Origin: Sphingobium_A sp965228065
GTDB taxonomy: Bacteria; Pseudomonadota; Alphaproteobacteria; Sphingomonadales; Sphingomonadaceae
NCBI GenBank assembly: GCA_965228065.1
Contig: OZ245788.1
Coordinates: 3,534,001-3,598,000 of the forward strand
DNA length: 64,000 nt
Direction of reading: 5' to 3'
Positions 42,158-50,030 of this stretch are shown piece after piece (the first letter of the stretch is position 1; each line of letters opens with the position of its first letter). Under the pieces are notes generated by a model that worked only from the letters and a program-made list of their open reading frames with translations, searched no databases and was not told where the DNA came from. A program made the translations under genes and the position numbers.

Positions 42158-42409
42158 ATGGGCGAAACCAGCACCGAGGACCTTGCGGGCCTGACATTCG
42201 AGGACGCGCTGAAGCGGCTGGAGACGATCGTCTCGCGGCTGGAGAGTGGCGAAGCCTCGCTCGACGAATCGATCACCCTTTATGCAGAGGGGGATCGGCT
42301 TCGCGCGCAATGCGAGAAGCGGCTTTCCGATGCGCAGGCGCGGATCGAAAAGATCACGCTGGGCGCGGACGGCCGTCCGTCCGGAACGACGCCCTTCGAT
42401 GCGGGCTGA
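42158..42409 (+). CDS. xseB: Exodeoxyribonuclease VII small subunit
   Basis: The 83-residue helical small subunit of exonuclease VII, a single-strand DNA nuclease. The family signature is LTFEDALKRLETIVSRLESGEASLDESITLYAEGDRLRAQCEKRL, nearly the whole protein. ATG 42158 is used. The last 11 bp overlap the ispA start. This xseB-ispA pairing is common; dxs, which often follows, is absent and coaD is there instead. Confidence 0.94.
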   Translation: MGETSTEDLAGLTFEDALKRLETIVSRLESGEASLDESITLYAEGDRLRAQCEKRLSDAQARIEKITLGADGRPSGTTPFDAG

Positions 42410-43316
42410 TACGGCGATGGCCGGCGGCAGATTCGACCTGAAACCCGTGATGGAGCGGGTCGCGGCGGACGTCGATCGCCAGTTCGATCTGCTGCTGCGC
42501 ATACCCGACGATCCGCGTGGGCGGCTGTTCGAAGCGATGCGCCACGCCGCGATCGGCGGCGGCAAACGCATCCGGCCGCTGCTGACCGTGGCGACGGCGG
42601 AACTGTTCAACGTCGATCGTCACCGCGCGATTCGCGCCGCGACGGCGATCGAGTGCATTCATGTCTATTCGCTGGTCCATGACGATCTGCCGGCGATGGA
42701 CAATGACGACATGCGCCGCGGCAAGCCGACCGTCCACAAGGCGTTCGACGAGGCGACCGCGATCCTTGCGGGCGATTCGCTGCATGCGCTTGCCTTCGAG
42801 ATATTGGGCGACGATGCGACCAGCCCCGATCCCTTCGTCCGTTCGGAGCTGATGCTCGAACTCGCACGCGCCAGCGGCCCCGGTGGCATGGCGGGCGGGC
42901 AGATGATGGATCTGGTTGCCGAACACCAGAATTTCGACCTGTCGACAGTCACGCGTCTGCAGCAGATGAAGACCGGGGCGTTGATCAGCATCGCGGTGGA
43001 AGCGGGGGCGATCCTCGGCCGCGTGCCGCCCGAAGGACGAACGGGGCTGCGCGGCTATGCCCGCGATCTCGGTCTTGCCTTCCAGATTGCCGACGATCTG
43101 CTCGATGTCGAGGGTGACGAGGCGGTTGCGGGCAAGGCGCTCAACAAGGATGCGGCCGCGGGCAAGGCGACGTTCCTGTCGCTGCTCGGCGTCGATCGCG
43201 CGCGGGAACAGGCGTCGGCGCTGGTGGCGCAGGCGATCGATCATCTTCGCAGCTATGGTTCGGAAGCGGACCTGCTTCGCGCACTGGCGCACTATGTGGT
43301 GGAAAGGGATCGCTGA
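42399..43316 (+). CDS. ispA: Polyprenyl synthetase (farnesyl diphosphate synthase type)
   Basis: Condenses isopentenyl diphosphate with allylic diphosphates to make farnesyl (or longer) diphosphate. The 305-residue protein shows GGGKRIRPLLTVATAELF near 50, the first Asp-rich motif HDDLPAMDNDDMRRGKPT near 91, GGQMMDLVAE near 165 and the second Asp-rich motif FQIADDLLDVEGD near 230. Residues before the first Asp motif (SLV) fit a farnesyl-length product. ATG 42399 overlaps xseB by 11 bp; ATG 42417 is possible. The stop overlaps coaD in TGATG. Confidence 0.93.
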   Translation: MRADTAMAGGRFDLKPVMERVAADVDRQFDLLLRIPDDPRGRLFEAMRHAAIGGGKRIRPLLTVATAELFNVDRHRAIRAATAIECIHVYSLVHDDLPAMDNDDMRRGKPTVHKAFDEATAILAGDSLHALAFEILGDDATSPDPFVRSELMLELARASGPGGMAGGQMMDLVAEHQNFDLSTVTRLQQMKTGALISIAVEAGAILGRVPPEGRTGLRGYARDLGLAFQIADDLLDVEGDEAVAGKALNKDAAAGKATFLSLLGVDRAREQASALVAQAIDHLRSYGSEADLLRALAHYVVERDR

Positions 43317-43822
43317 TGACAGACCGCGTTGGGGTGTATCCCGGAACCTTCGATCCGATCACGCTGGGGCACATGGATATCATCCGTCGCGGCGCCAAGC
43401 TGGTCGACCGGTTGGTGATCGGCGTCACGACCAATCCGTCCAAGTCGCCGATGTTCTCGATCGACGAACGCATGGAGATGGTGCAGCGCGAAGTGGCCGG
43501 CATCGGCGGCGCGATCAACGTGGTTTCGTTCGATTCGCTGCTGATGGATTTCGCCGAACGCGAAGGCGCCTCGATGATCGTCCGGGGGCTGCGCGCCGTC
43601 GCCGATTTCGAGTATGAATATCAGATGGCGGGGATGAACCAGCAGTTGAACGACCGGATCGAGACGGTTTTCCTGATGGCGGATGTTTCGCTGCAGCCGA
43701 TCGCGTCGCGACTGGTGAAGGAAATTGCGATCTATGGTGGCAAGATTTCGCGTTTCGTGACGCCGTCGGTCGAGACCGAGGTACGCGCGCGCGTCGAACA
43801 GATCGGGCGGAAGGGCAGCTGA
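43316..43822 (+). CDS. coaD: Phosphopantetheine adenylyltransferase
   Basis: Adenylates 4'-phosphopantetheine in coenzyme A synthesis. The 168-residue cytidylyltransferase-fold protein begins RVGVYPGTFDPITLGHMDIIRR (TxGH class motif), then VTTNPSKSPMFSIDERMEM, VRGLRAVADFEYEYQMAGMN near 90 and the C-terminal ISRFVTPSVE. Translationally coupled to ispA by a TGATG overlap, with a 67-bp gap to the cyclophilin gene after it. Confidence 0.96.
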   Translation: MTDRVGVYPGTFDPITLGHMDIIRRGAKLVDRLVIGVTTNPSKSPMFSIDERMEMVQREVAGIGGAINVVSFDSLLMDFAEREGASMIVRGLRAVADFEYEYQMAGMNQQLNDRIETVFLMADVSLQPIASRLVKEIAIYGGKISRFVTPSVETEVRARVEQIGRKGS

Positions 43823-43889
43823 GGCGTTCAGCCGCCGCTCAGCCATACCCTCTCATGGACCGGAACTGATTTTGGGATCGAGGACAAAC

Positions 43890-44630
43890 ATGCGTTCGAA
43901 GCTTTTTCTGATCGCTCTTGCCGGGCTGATGGCCGTCGTGCCGGCAGCGGCGCAGCAGCCGCCCGAGGCTGCGCCCGCACCGGCGACTGAAGCCGCGCCC
44001 ACGCCGCCCGCACCCGAAGCTGCGCCTGCACCCGCGGCCGAGCCGGCCCCGCCTGCGCCCCCCCCGGTCAACCTGACCGTGCCGAAACTGCCGCCCGCGC
44101 CGGAGAGCGATCAGCAGAATATCCTTTATCTCGATCTGTCGACGGGCGGACGCGTGACCATTCAGCTGCGCCCTGACGTTGCGCCCGCCCATGTCGAGCG
44201 GATCAAGACGCTGGTCAATCGCGGCTTCTACAACGGCCATATCTTCCACCGTGTGATCGACGGCTTCATGGCGCAGACCGGCGATCCGACGGGCACGGGC
44301 ACGGGCGGGTCGGACCTGCCCGACGTGAAGTCGGAATTCAGCCTGCTGCCGCATCTGCGCGGCACGGTCTCGGCCGCGCGCGCGGACAGTCCTGACAGCG
44401 CGAACAGCCAGTTCTTCATCATGTTCATGCCGCGCGGCGCGCTCGACCGGAAATACACCGCGTTCGGGCGTGTGATCGCCGGCATGGAATATGTCGATGC
44501 GATCGAGCGGGGCGAGCCGCCCGCGAATCCGTCCAGGATCGTGCGTGCATCCATGGCGGCGCAGGGCGTGCCTGCCCCGGCCGCCGCGCTCGCGCCGCCG
44601 GCCCCAGAGGCGCAGACCTCGCCGAAATAA
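43890..44630 (+). CDS. Exported cyclophilin-type peptidyl-prolyl isomerase with Pro/Ala arms
   Basis: A 246-residue periplasmic PPIase. After the signal peptide (MRSKLFLIALAGLMAVVPAAAQ) comes a Pro/Ala-rich arm of about 45 residues. The cyclophilin core then runs from ILYLDLSTGGRVTIQLRPDVAPAHVERIKTLVNRGFYNGHIFHRVIDGFMAQTGDPTGTGTGGSD to AFGRVIAGMEYVDAI. The catalytic Arg and Phe/Gln in HRVIDGFMAQ are present. A second, shorter Ala/Pro arm ends the protein. The low-complexity arms are unusual and may reach through the cell wall. Its TAA overlaps the queA ATG (TAATG). ATG 43890 follows GAGGA. Confidence 0.9.
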   Translation: MRSKLFLIALAGLMAVVPAAAQQPPEAAPAPATEAAPTPPAPEAAPAPAAEPAPPAPPPVNLTVPKLPPAPESDQQNILYLDLSTGGRVTIQLRPDVAPAHVERIKTLVNRGFYNGHIFHRVIDGFMAQTGDPTGTGTGGSDLPDVKSEFSLLPHLRGTVSAARADSPDSANSQFFIMFMPRGALDRKYTAFGRVIAGMEYVDAIERGEPPANPSRIVRASMAAQGVPAPAAALAPPAPEAQTSPK

Positions 44631-45655
44631 TGCGCGTCGACCTGTTCGATTTCGCGCTGCCTGCCGACTGCATCGCGCTTCGCCCCGCCGAGCCGCGCGA
44701 TAGTGCGCGGCTGCTGCTGGTCGATGACAATGGCCTGGGGGACCGCCATGTCAGCGATCTGCCAGGCCTGCTGAAGGCCGGCGATATGCTGGTGTTCAAC
44801 GACACCCGCGTGATCCCAGCACAGCTTGAGGGGCGACGTGGCGACGCGTCGATCGGCGCGACCCTGCACAAGCGGGAAGGGCCGCGGCGCTGGCGCGCCT
44901 TCATCCGCAATGCCAAGCGGCTGCGCGAGGGCGACACGATCGATTTCGGCGCGGATGTCTCGGCGGTCGCGTCGGCCCGTGGCGCGGACGGCAGCTTCAC
45001 ACTCGACTTTGCCGGCGACGAGCCGGTCGAGCTGTTGCTCGAGCGCGCGGGACGGATGCCGTTGCCACCCTATATCGCGTCGCGCCGCGCCGCCGACGCA
45101 CGCGATGCCGACGACTATCAGACGATGTTCGCGCGCGAGCCTGGCGCGGTCGCCGCGCCGACCGCCGCGCTGCACTTCACGCCCGAGCTTGCCGATCGCC
45201 TGGCTGGGGCGGGGGTGGAGACGGCAACGCTGACCCTGCATGTCGGTGCGGGCACGTTCCTGCCGGTCAAGGCCGACGACACCGACGATCACGCCATGCA
45301 TGCCGAATGGGGGCGGATCGACGCGGCGACTGCCGATCGTCTCAACGCCGTGCGCGCGGCAGGCGGGCGGTTGATCGCGGTCGGTACGACGTCGCTCAGG
45401 TTGATCGAAAGCGCGACTGGGGAGGATGGCATCGTCCGTCCGTTCGAGGGCGACACGGCGATCTTCATCACCCCGGGCTATCGTTTTCGTGGCGTGGACG
45501 GGCTGATGACCAATTTCCACCTGCCACGCTCCACCTTGTTCATGCTGGTGAGCGCGATGATGGGGCTGGATCGGATGCAGGCGGCCTATGCCCATGCCAT
45601 CGGCAATGGCTATCGCTTCTATTCCTATGGTGATGCCAGCCTGTTGCTGCCCTGA
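44630..45655 (+). CDS. queA: S-adenosylmethionine:tRNA ribosyltransferase-isomerase
   Basis: Transfers the ribosyl moiety of SAM to 7-deazaguanine-modified tRNA, forming epoxyqueuosine. The 341-residue protein starts VDLFDFALPADCIALRPAEPRD and has the family blocks FNDTRVIPAQLEGRRG, the loop MPLPPYI near 140, the following DYQTMFAREPGAVAAPTAALHFTPEL, LHVGAGTF near 203 and TTSLRLIES, GYRFRGVDGLMTNFHLPRSTLFMLVSA. tgt, the earlier enzyme of the pathway, is 2.6 kb downstream. It begins on the cyclophilin stop (TAATG). Confidence 0.96.
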   Translation: MRVDLFDFALPADCIALRPAEPRDSARLLLVDDNGLGDRHVSDLPGLLKAGDMLVFNDTRVIPAQLEGRRGDASIGATLHKREGPRRWRAFIRNAKRLREGDTIDFGADVSAVASARGADGSFTLDFAGDEPVELLLERAGRMPLPPYIASRRAADARDADDYQTMFAREPGAVAAPTAALHFTPELADRLAGAGVETATLTLHVGAGTFLPVKADDTDDHAMHAEWGRIDAATADRLNAVRAAGGRLIAVGTTSLRLIESATGEDGIVRPFEGDTAIFITPGYRFRGVDGLMTNFHLPRSTLFMLVSAMMGLDRMQAAYAHAIGNGYRFYSYGDASLLLP

Positions 45656-45666
45656 AAGGATCGCCG

Positions 45667-46167
45667 ATGCGCGCGTTTGCCTTGCTGATTCCGCTGCTAA
45701 CGATCGCGGCGGTCGCAGACGCCAAGAAGGCGCCCGAACCCGCGCTGCCGACGCGGCCGACCCTGTCGGCCACCCCCGTCGCGGTGATGATCGCGGCTTT
45801 CGACACTGACGGCGACACACGGGTGACGCGCGCGGAGTTCGACGCAGGTGTCATGCGATCCTTCAAGTCGGGGGACCGCAATGGCGACGGGGTGATCTCG
45901 TTGCTGGAACTCGGGCCATGGTCGGAAGCGTGGCTGGGCAATGCCTATGCGCTGCCCGGGCAATTCGATTTCGACAGCGATGGCGACGACAAGGTGACGC
46001 TGGAAGAATTCCGCGCCGAATTCGGTCGCCGCTTCGACGCGATGGACAAGGACAAGGACGGTGTGCTCGTCCGATCGGAACTGATCGTGATGACGATGCC
46101 GCGCGTCGATCCGCGCGATGGCCGTAAGGGCCAGCAGATGGCACCGTCGGAAGAGCGTAAACGCTAA
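45667..46167 (+). CDS. Exported EF-hand calcium-binding protein (four EF-hands)
   Basis: A 166-residue secreted protein. The signal peptide ends near AAVADAKK. Four canonical 12-residue EF loops are present at residues 46-57 (DTDGDTRVTRAE), 70-81 (DRNGDGVISLLE), 103-114 (DSDGDDKVTLEE) and 127-138 (DKDKDGVLVRSE), each with Asp at position 1 and Glu at 12. The paired spacing matches calmodulin-like lobes. It starts 11 bp after queA, so it probably rides the same transcript. Its role, perhaps calcium storage or sensing in the periplasm, is not known. Confidence 0.88.
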   Translation: MRAFALLIPLLTIAAVADAKKAPEPALPTRPTLSATPVAVMIAAFDTDGDTRVTRAEFDAGVMRSFKSGDRNGDGVISLLELGPWSEAWLGNAYALPGQFDFDSDGDDKVTLEEFRAEFGRRFDAMDKDKDGVLVRSELIVMTMPRVDPRDGRKGQQMAPSEERKR

Positions 46168-46194
46168 AGCTCGAGCGAGCTGGTACCGGAACCT

Positions 46195-46902
46195 CTACGC
46201 TGGCGCGCGCCCCAGCACGACCATGTCGAGTGGTGTCCTCAACCGGAATCCGAGGCTTTCATAAAGCCCGATCGCCGTCCTGTTATCGGCATAGGTGTGA
46301 AGGAACGGGCGCTCGCCGCGCGCCAATATGTCCTGGGCGACGATGCGCATCAGCGTGCCGGCATAGCCTTTGCCGCGATGATCCGGGAGCGTGCAGACGC
46401 CGCTCACCTCGGTGAATCCGTCGATCTTCATCCGCTCGCCGGCCATGGCGACCAATTGCCCATCACGCCGAACGCCGATGAAACTGCCGAGCCGGTGGGT
46501 CAGGGTGGTGAAGGGGCCTGGCTTGGTGAGCTGCGCCAGCGCCAGCATTTCGGCGGCGTCGGCATCACCCAGCGGCACGAAGTCGATCGACTGTGTTGGC
46601 GGCATGACATGCTCGGCGACCATCTGATGCAGCAATCCGGTGCGCAGCACTATCGTATCGCGCGGCGTGGGCAGGTCGCGCTCACCAACCAGCCAGAGTT
46701 GGCCATCGGCGGGAATCAACGCGGCCAGTGCGTCCAGGCTTTCGGGCGACGGATCGGCCGGGGCGGCAAACGGACCGTATCGCTGATCGAGCCGGAACGC
46801 GCGGCCATCGCCCTGAGCGAATGCCGACCAGCCGGTGGTGAGCGAGGACCAGATGGGACGATCGAGCGGATGGGACTCGAGGGAGGAAGCTATGATGTTC
46901 AT
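46195..46902 (-). CDS. GNAT-family N-acetyltransferase
   Basis: A 235-residue protein with a C-terminal GNAT domain: FTEVSGVCTLPDHRGKGYAGTLMRIVAQDILARGERPFLHTY contains the acetyl-CoA motif A (GKGYAG), followed by NRTAIGLYESLGFRLRTPL. The N-half (about 1-120) is a degenerate GNAT-like extension. It is divergent from the MarR gene across 38 bp with a palindromic operator, a typical regulator-target pair. Substrate unknown. Confidence 0.85.
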   Translation of the reverse strand: MNIIASSLESHPLDRPIWSSLTTGWSAFAQGDGRAFRLDQRYGPFAAPADPSPESLDALAALIPADGQLWLVGERDLPTPRDTIVLRTGLLHQMVAEHVMPPTQSIDFVPLGDADAAEMLALAQLTKPGPFTTLTHRLGSFIGVRRDGQLVAMAGERMKIDGFTEVSGVCTLPDHRGKGYAGTLMRIVAQDILARGERPFLHTYADNRTAIGLYESLGFRLRTPLDMVVLGRAPA

Positions 46903-46921
46903 TAGTTGACATTGGCAACTA
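46903..46921. promoter_or_regulatory. Palindromic operator in the GNAT/MarR divergon
   Basis: TAGTTG (46903-46908), 7 bp, then CAACTA (46916-46921): a 6+7+6 dyad in the 38-bp gap. MarR proteins commonly bind dyads with TTG and CAA half-sites at this spacing. TTGACA (46906-46911) inside it could also be the -35 box for the MarR gene. Confidence 0.55.
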
Positions 46922-46940
46922 TCTCGCGACAGTCAATCCC

Positions 46941-47387
46941 ATGAATAAGACGCAATGCGATACGATCCGGACACTGCGGGCGTTCAACCGCTTCCACACC
47001 CGGACCTTTGGTGTGCTCGATGCGTCGTTCATGGGCAGCGGCCTTTCGCTGGTCGAGGCGCGCGTGCTCTACGAAGTTGCGCGGCAGGAACCGGTTCTGG
47101 CCTCTGGCATACGCGCGGAACTGGGGATCGATCCCGGCTATCTCAGCCGGATCGTCGCCCGCTTCGAGGCGCGTGGACTGATCGAGCGCGGGCGGGGCAG
47201 CGATGCGCGGCAACGCCCCATTTCGCTGACCGGGGCGGGCAGGCTGTTGTTCGATGCGATCGATGCGGACGTCTACGCCCAGGTGGCGGCGAGCATCGCA
47301 CATCTCGATGAACTGCAGCGTGCCGCACTGACTGACGCCCTGCGCACGGCTGTCCGCCTGCTGGACAGGGACAGTTCGGTGCTTTGA
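46941..47387 (+). CDS. MarR-family transcriptional regulator
   Basis: A 148-residue winged-helix regulator. It has the MarR order: an N-terminal dimerisation helix, EARVLYEVARQEPVLASGIRAELGIDPGYLSRIVARFEARGLIERGRGSDARQRPISLTGAGRLLFDAIDADVYAQ as the helix-turn-helix and wing, and a C-terminal dimer helix. The wing residues RGRGSDARQRPISLT are standard. It likely represses itself and the divergent GNAT gene. This pair looks inserted between queA/EF-hand and tgt. Confidence 0.88.
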   Translation: MNKTQCDTIRTLRAFNRFHTRTFGVLDASFMGSGLSLVEARVLYEVARQEPVLASGIRAELGIDPGYLSRIVARFEARGLIERGRGSDARQRPISLTGAGRLLFDAIDADVYAQVAASIAHLDELQRAALTDALRTAVRLLDRDSSVL

Positions 47388-47475
47388 ACGCCGGTCGCGT
47401 TGCCGAAATGGCGCGGGTTGCGCTGGCGACGGATGCTGCGGGATGCCATTCTCGTGCCGAACTGGAGGGATGGCC

Positions 47476-48180
47476 ATGAGGTTTCTGTTGCTTGCGCTGG
47501 CACTGGCGCTGTTGCCTGCCGCAAAGACGATGGACGACGTCACGGCGCTGATCGCGCAGGACCGACTGGAGGATGCGTTCAACCTTGCCCGTCGAGCCGC
47601 GGCGGATGGCGACCATGACGGCAGCGAGGCGCTGGGCTGGTTCTACGATACCGGAAAATGGGTGGAACAGGACAAGGCCAAGGCGGCGTTCCATTTTCGC
47701 CGCGCCGCCGAAGCTGGATTCAAACATTCGCAATGGCGCCTCGGCGTCATGCTGGACCGGGGCGAAGGTGTGGTGGCCGATCCGGAGGAAGCGTTCCGTT
47801 GGTTGCTGAAATCGGCCCAGCAAAATTACAGCCGCGCCTTTACGAGCCTGGGTGTGATGTATGCGCTGGGACGTGGAACGCGACAGGATTTTGACGTCGC
47901 GATGAAGACGTATCGGCGCGCGGCCGAACTGGGCGAGCCGCATGGCTTCTATGGTGTCGGCATGCTTCATGCACGTGGCGAAGGTGTTCCGGAGAACAGG
48001 ATCGAGGCGCTTGCCTGGCTCGTTGCCGCCAGCAATCTTGGGGATGAAGACGCGCAGGGCCCTATCGATCAGCTTGCGGGAGAGATGACCGAAGCCGATG
48101 TGAAGCGCGCGATGGAGCGTGCCAATGCGATCGGACGCGAATTTGGCCTGCTCAACCCGCCGCCCGATACCTCGACCTGA
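47476..48180 (+). CDS. Exported Sel1-like repeat protein
   Basis: A 234-residue protein with a signal peptide (MRFLLLALALALLPAAKT) and four to five Sel1/TPR-like repeats: EALGWFYDTGKWVEQDKAKAAFHFRRAAEAG, WRLGVMLDRGEGVVADPEEAFRWLLKSAQQN, TSLGVMYALGRGTRQDFDVAMKTYRRAAELG, YGVGMLHARGEGVPENRIEALAWLVAASNLG. ATG 47476 is chosen, since GGAGGG lies 8 nt before it but touches the earlier in-frame ATG 47470. Sel1 repeats mediate protein interactions, often in the envelope. Partner unknown. It ends about 60 bp before tgt. Confidence 0.85.
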   Translation: MRFLLLALALALLPAAKTMDDVTALIAQDRLEDAFNLARRAAADGDHDGSEALGWFYDTGKWVEQDKAKAAFHFRRAAEAGFKHSQWRLGVMLDRGEGVVADPEEAFRWLLKSAQQNYSRAFTSLGVMYALGRGTRQDFDVAMKTYRRAAELGEPHGFYGVGMLHARGEGVPENRIEALAWLVAASNLGDEDAQGPIDQLAGEMTEADVKRAMERANAIGREFGLLNPPPDTST

Positions 48181-48238
48181 CTGCGCGCCTCCGCTTTCGG
48201 GCTGTTTTCGCGCCGCCGATCCTGTAGGCGCGATCCCC

Positions 48239-49375
48239 ATGAGCGAACGTTTCTCCTTCACCATCGCCGCGACCGACGGCAAAGCGCGCACCGGCGCCAT
48301 CCATATGCGACGCGGCGAGATCCGCACGCCTGCCTTCATGCCGGTGGGAACCGCCGGCACGGTCAAGGCGATGAAGCCTGCCGATGTCCGCGCCGCCGGT
48401 GCCGACATCATCCTGGGCAATACCTATCACCTGATGCTGCGCCCGAGCGCGGAGCGCGTGGCGCGGCTGGGCGGTCTGCACGGCTTCATGGGCTGGGACC
48501 GGCCGATCCTGACGGACAGTGGCGGCTATCAGGTGATGAGCCTGTCGGACCTCACCAAGGTCACCGAGGAAGGGGTGAGCTTCAAGAGCCATCTCGACGG
48601 ATCGCGTCACATGCTGAGCCCAGAGCGCTCGATGGAGATCCAGCGCCTGCTGGGATCGGACATCGTGATGGCGTTCGATCAACTGGTGCCGACCACCTCG
48701 ACGCGCGAGCAACAGTTCGCGGCGATGCAGCGATCGATGCGCTGGGCGGCGCGCTCGCGAGCCGGTTTCGACGCCGGCGGCGCCCATGCCGAGGGTGCCG
48801 CGCTGTTCGGCATCCAGCAGGGCGCGCTTGACGAGGGATTGCGCAAGGCGTCTGCCGACGCGCTGATCGATATCGGATTCGACGGCTATGCCGTGGGCGG
48901 GCTCGCGGTGGGAGAGGGGCAGGCGGCGATGTTCGGCTGTCTCGATTTCGCGCCCGACCAGCTTCCCGTCGAGAAACCGCGCTATCTGATGGGGGTCGGC
49001 AAGCCCGACGATATCGTCGGCGCGGTCGAGCGCGGCATCGACATGTTCGATTGCGTGCTGCCGACGCGTAGCGGGCGGACGGGGCAGGCCTTCACCTGGG
49101 ACGGGCCGATCAACATCCGCAACGCGAAATTCGCCGAGGATCTGACGCCGCTCGATCCCGAATCGCCGACCGCGGGATGGTCCAAGGCCTATCTGCATCA
49201 TCTCGTCCGTTCGGACGAGATATTGGGCGCGATGCTGATGACCGAGCATAATCTGTGGTTCTACCAGCGGCTGATGCAGGAACTGCGCGCGGCGATCACC
49301 GAGGGGCGGTTGAAACTGTTCGCGGATGGTTTCCGGGCGCGGTATCTGGCGAGCCGGGACGTGCAGGGGGCGTAG
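48239..49375 (+). CDS. tgt: tRNA-guanine transglycosylase (queuine tRNA-ribosyltransferase)
   Basis: Swaps guanine 34 of GUN-anticodon tRNAs for the queuosine precursor. The 378-residue protein has PAFMPVGTAGTVKAMKP near 32, the nucleophile region HLMLRPSAERVARLGGLHGFMGWDRPILTDSGGYQVMSL, ALFGIQQGALDEGLRK, FDGYAVGGLAVGEG, and the base-binding KPDDIVGAVERGIDMFDCVLPTRSGR. The zinc-site cysteines, which normally follow as CxC...C near the end, are not obvious in the visible sequence; only one or two Cys are seen, which deserves a check. ATG 48239 is used. Confidence 0.92.
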   Translation: MSERFSFTIAATDGKARTGAIHMRRGEIRTPAFMPVGTAGTVKAMKPADVRAAGADIILGNTYHLMLRPSAERVARLGGLHGFMGWDRPILTDSGGYQVMSLSDLTKVTEEGVSFKSHLDGSRHMLSPERSMEIQRLLGSDIVMAFDQLVPTTSTREQQFAAMQRSMRWAARSRAGFDAGGAHAEGAALFGIQQGALDEGLRKASADALIDIGFDGYAVGGLAVGEGQAAMFGCLDFAPDQLPVEKPRYLMGVGKPDDIVGAVERGIDMFDCVLPTRSGRTGQAFTWDGPINIRNAKFAEDLTPLDPESPTAGWSKAYLHHLVRSDEILGAMLMTEHNLWFYQRLMQELRAAITEGRLKLFADGFRARYLASRDVQGA

Positions 49376-49386
49376 GGTCGCCCCAT

Positions 49387-49472
49387 CGTCATTCCGGCGA
49401 AAGCCGGAATCTCACTTCTTCTTTCAATGCACGGTCCAGAAAAGCGAGATTCCGGCTTTCGCCGGAATGACG
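49387..49472. repeat. Perfect 27-bp inverted repeat after tgt
   Basis: The arm at 49387-49413 (core TCATTCCGGCGAAAGCCGG) and the arm at 49446-49472 are perfect reverse complements across 27 bp. A 32-bp AT-richer loop (49414-49445) separates them. It lies 11 bp after the tgt stop, in the convergent gap with a GNAT gene, where it could end both transcripts or be a mobile repeat. Confidence 0.75.
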
Positions 49473-49485
49473 GATCAGGACCGGA

Positions 49486-50025
49486 TCAACCCCGAGCTAG
49501 TGGCTTGCCCATGCGGATCAGTGGCACGCGGACGCCGTCGATCGGCGGGCTGTGGGTATGTTCGATCGGTGTGTAACCACACGCGCTGTAGAGCCGCTCG
49601 CCGGCCAGCGTGGCCATCAGTTCGACCCGGGAAAAACCCGCATCGGCCGCGGCCTGTTCGCACAGGTCGAGCACCAGGCGCCCGACGCCCCTGCGCGTGT
49701 AATCGGGATGGGTATACATTGCGCGGATGCGCGCGGCATCGACGGCCGGATCGAGCAAGGCGGCGTCGCGGCCCGGCGAATGATCGCCGCCATATAATGT
49801 GGCGCGCCGGCTCCAGCCGCCGCAGCCGGCGATGCGGCCATCCTCTTCGATGAGGACGTAGCTGCCGTCGGCGATGAGCTGGGTATCGATGCCCATCACC
49901 GCATGGCTTGCGCGGACCTGTTCGGGGTCGAGAACGTCGGACTGCAACTGGTCGATCGCAGCCGTCATCAACGCATGCAGTGCCGGAGCATCATCGGCAT
50001 GCGCCCATCGATGCGCAAATGGCAT
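49486..50025 (-). CDS. GNAT-family N-acetyltransferase
   Basis: A 179-residue GNAT protein. An N-terminal HRWAHADDAPALHALMTAAIDQLQ leads into the acetyltransferase fold with SYVLIEEDGRIAGCGGWSRR, the motif A segment AMYTHPDYTRRGVGRLVLDLCEQAAADAGFSRVELMATLAGERLYSACGYTPIEHTH and an end typical of aminoglycoside-unrelated GNATs. Substrate unknown. It is 5 bp downstream of the DEAD-box helicase on the same strand and so likely co-transcribed. Confidence 0.85.
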   Translation of the reverse strand: MPFAHRWAHADDAPALHALMTAAIDQLQSDVLDPEQVRASHAVMGIDTQLIADGSYVLIEEDGRIAGCGGWSRRATLYGGDHSPGRDAALLDPAVDAARIRAMYTHPDYTRRGVGRLVLDLCEQAAADAGFSRVELMATLAGERLYSACGYTPIEHTHSPPIDGVRVPLIRMGKPLARG

Positions 50026-50030
50026 GAAGC

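Noticed and set aside
44228..45820. 530-residue frame on the minus strand opposite the cyclophilin and queA genes
   Set aside because: Low-quality, Arg-rich composition and overlaps three real genes.
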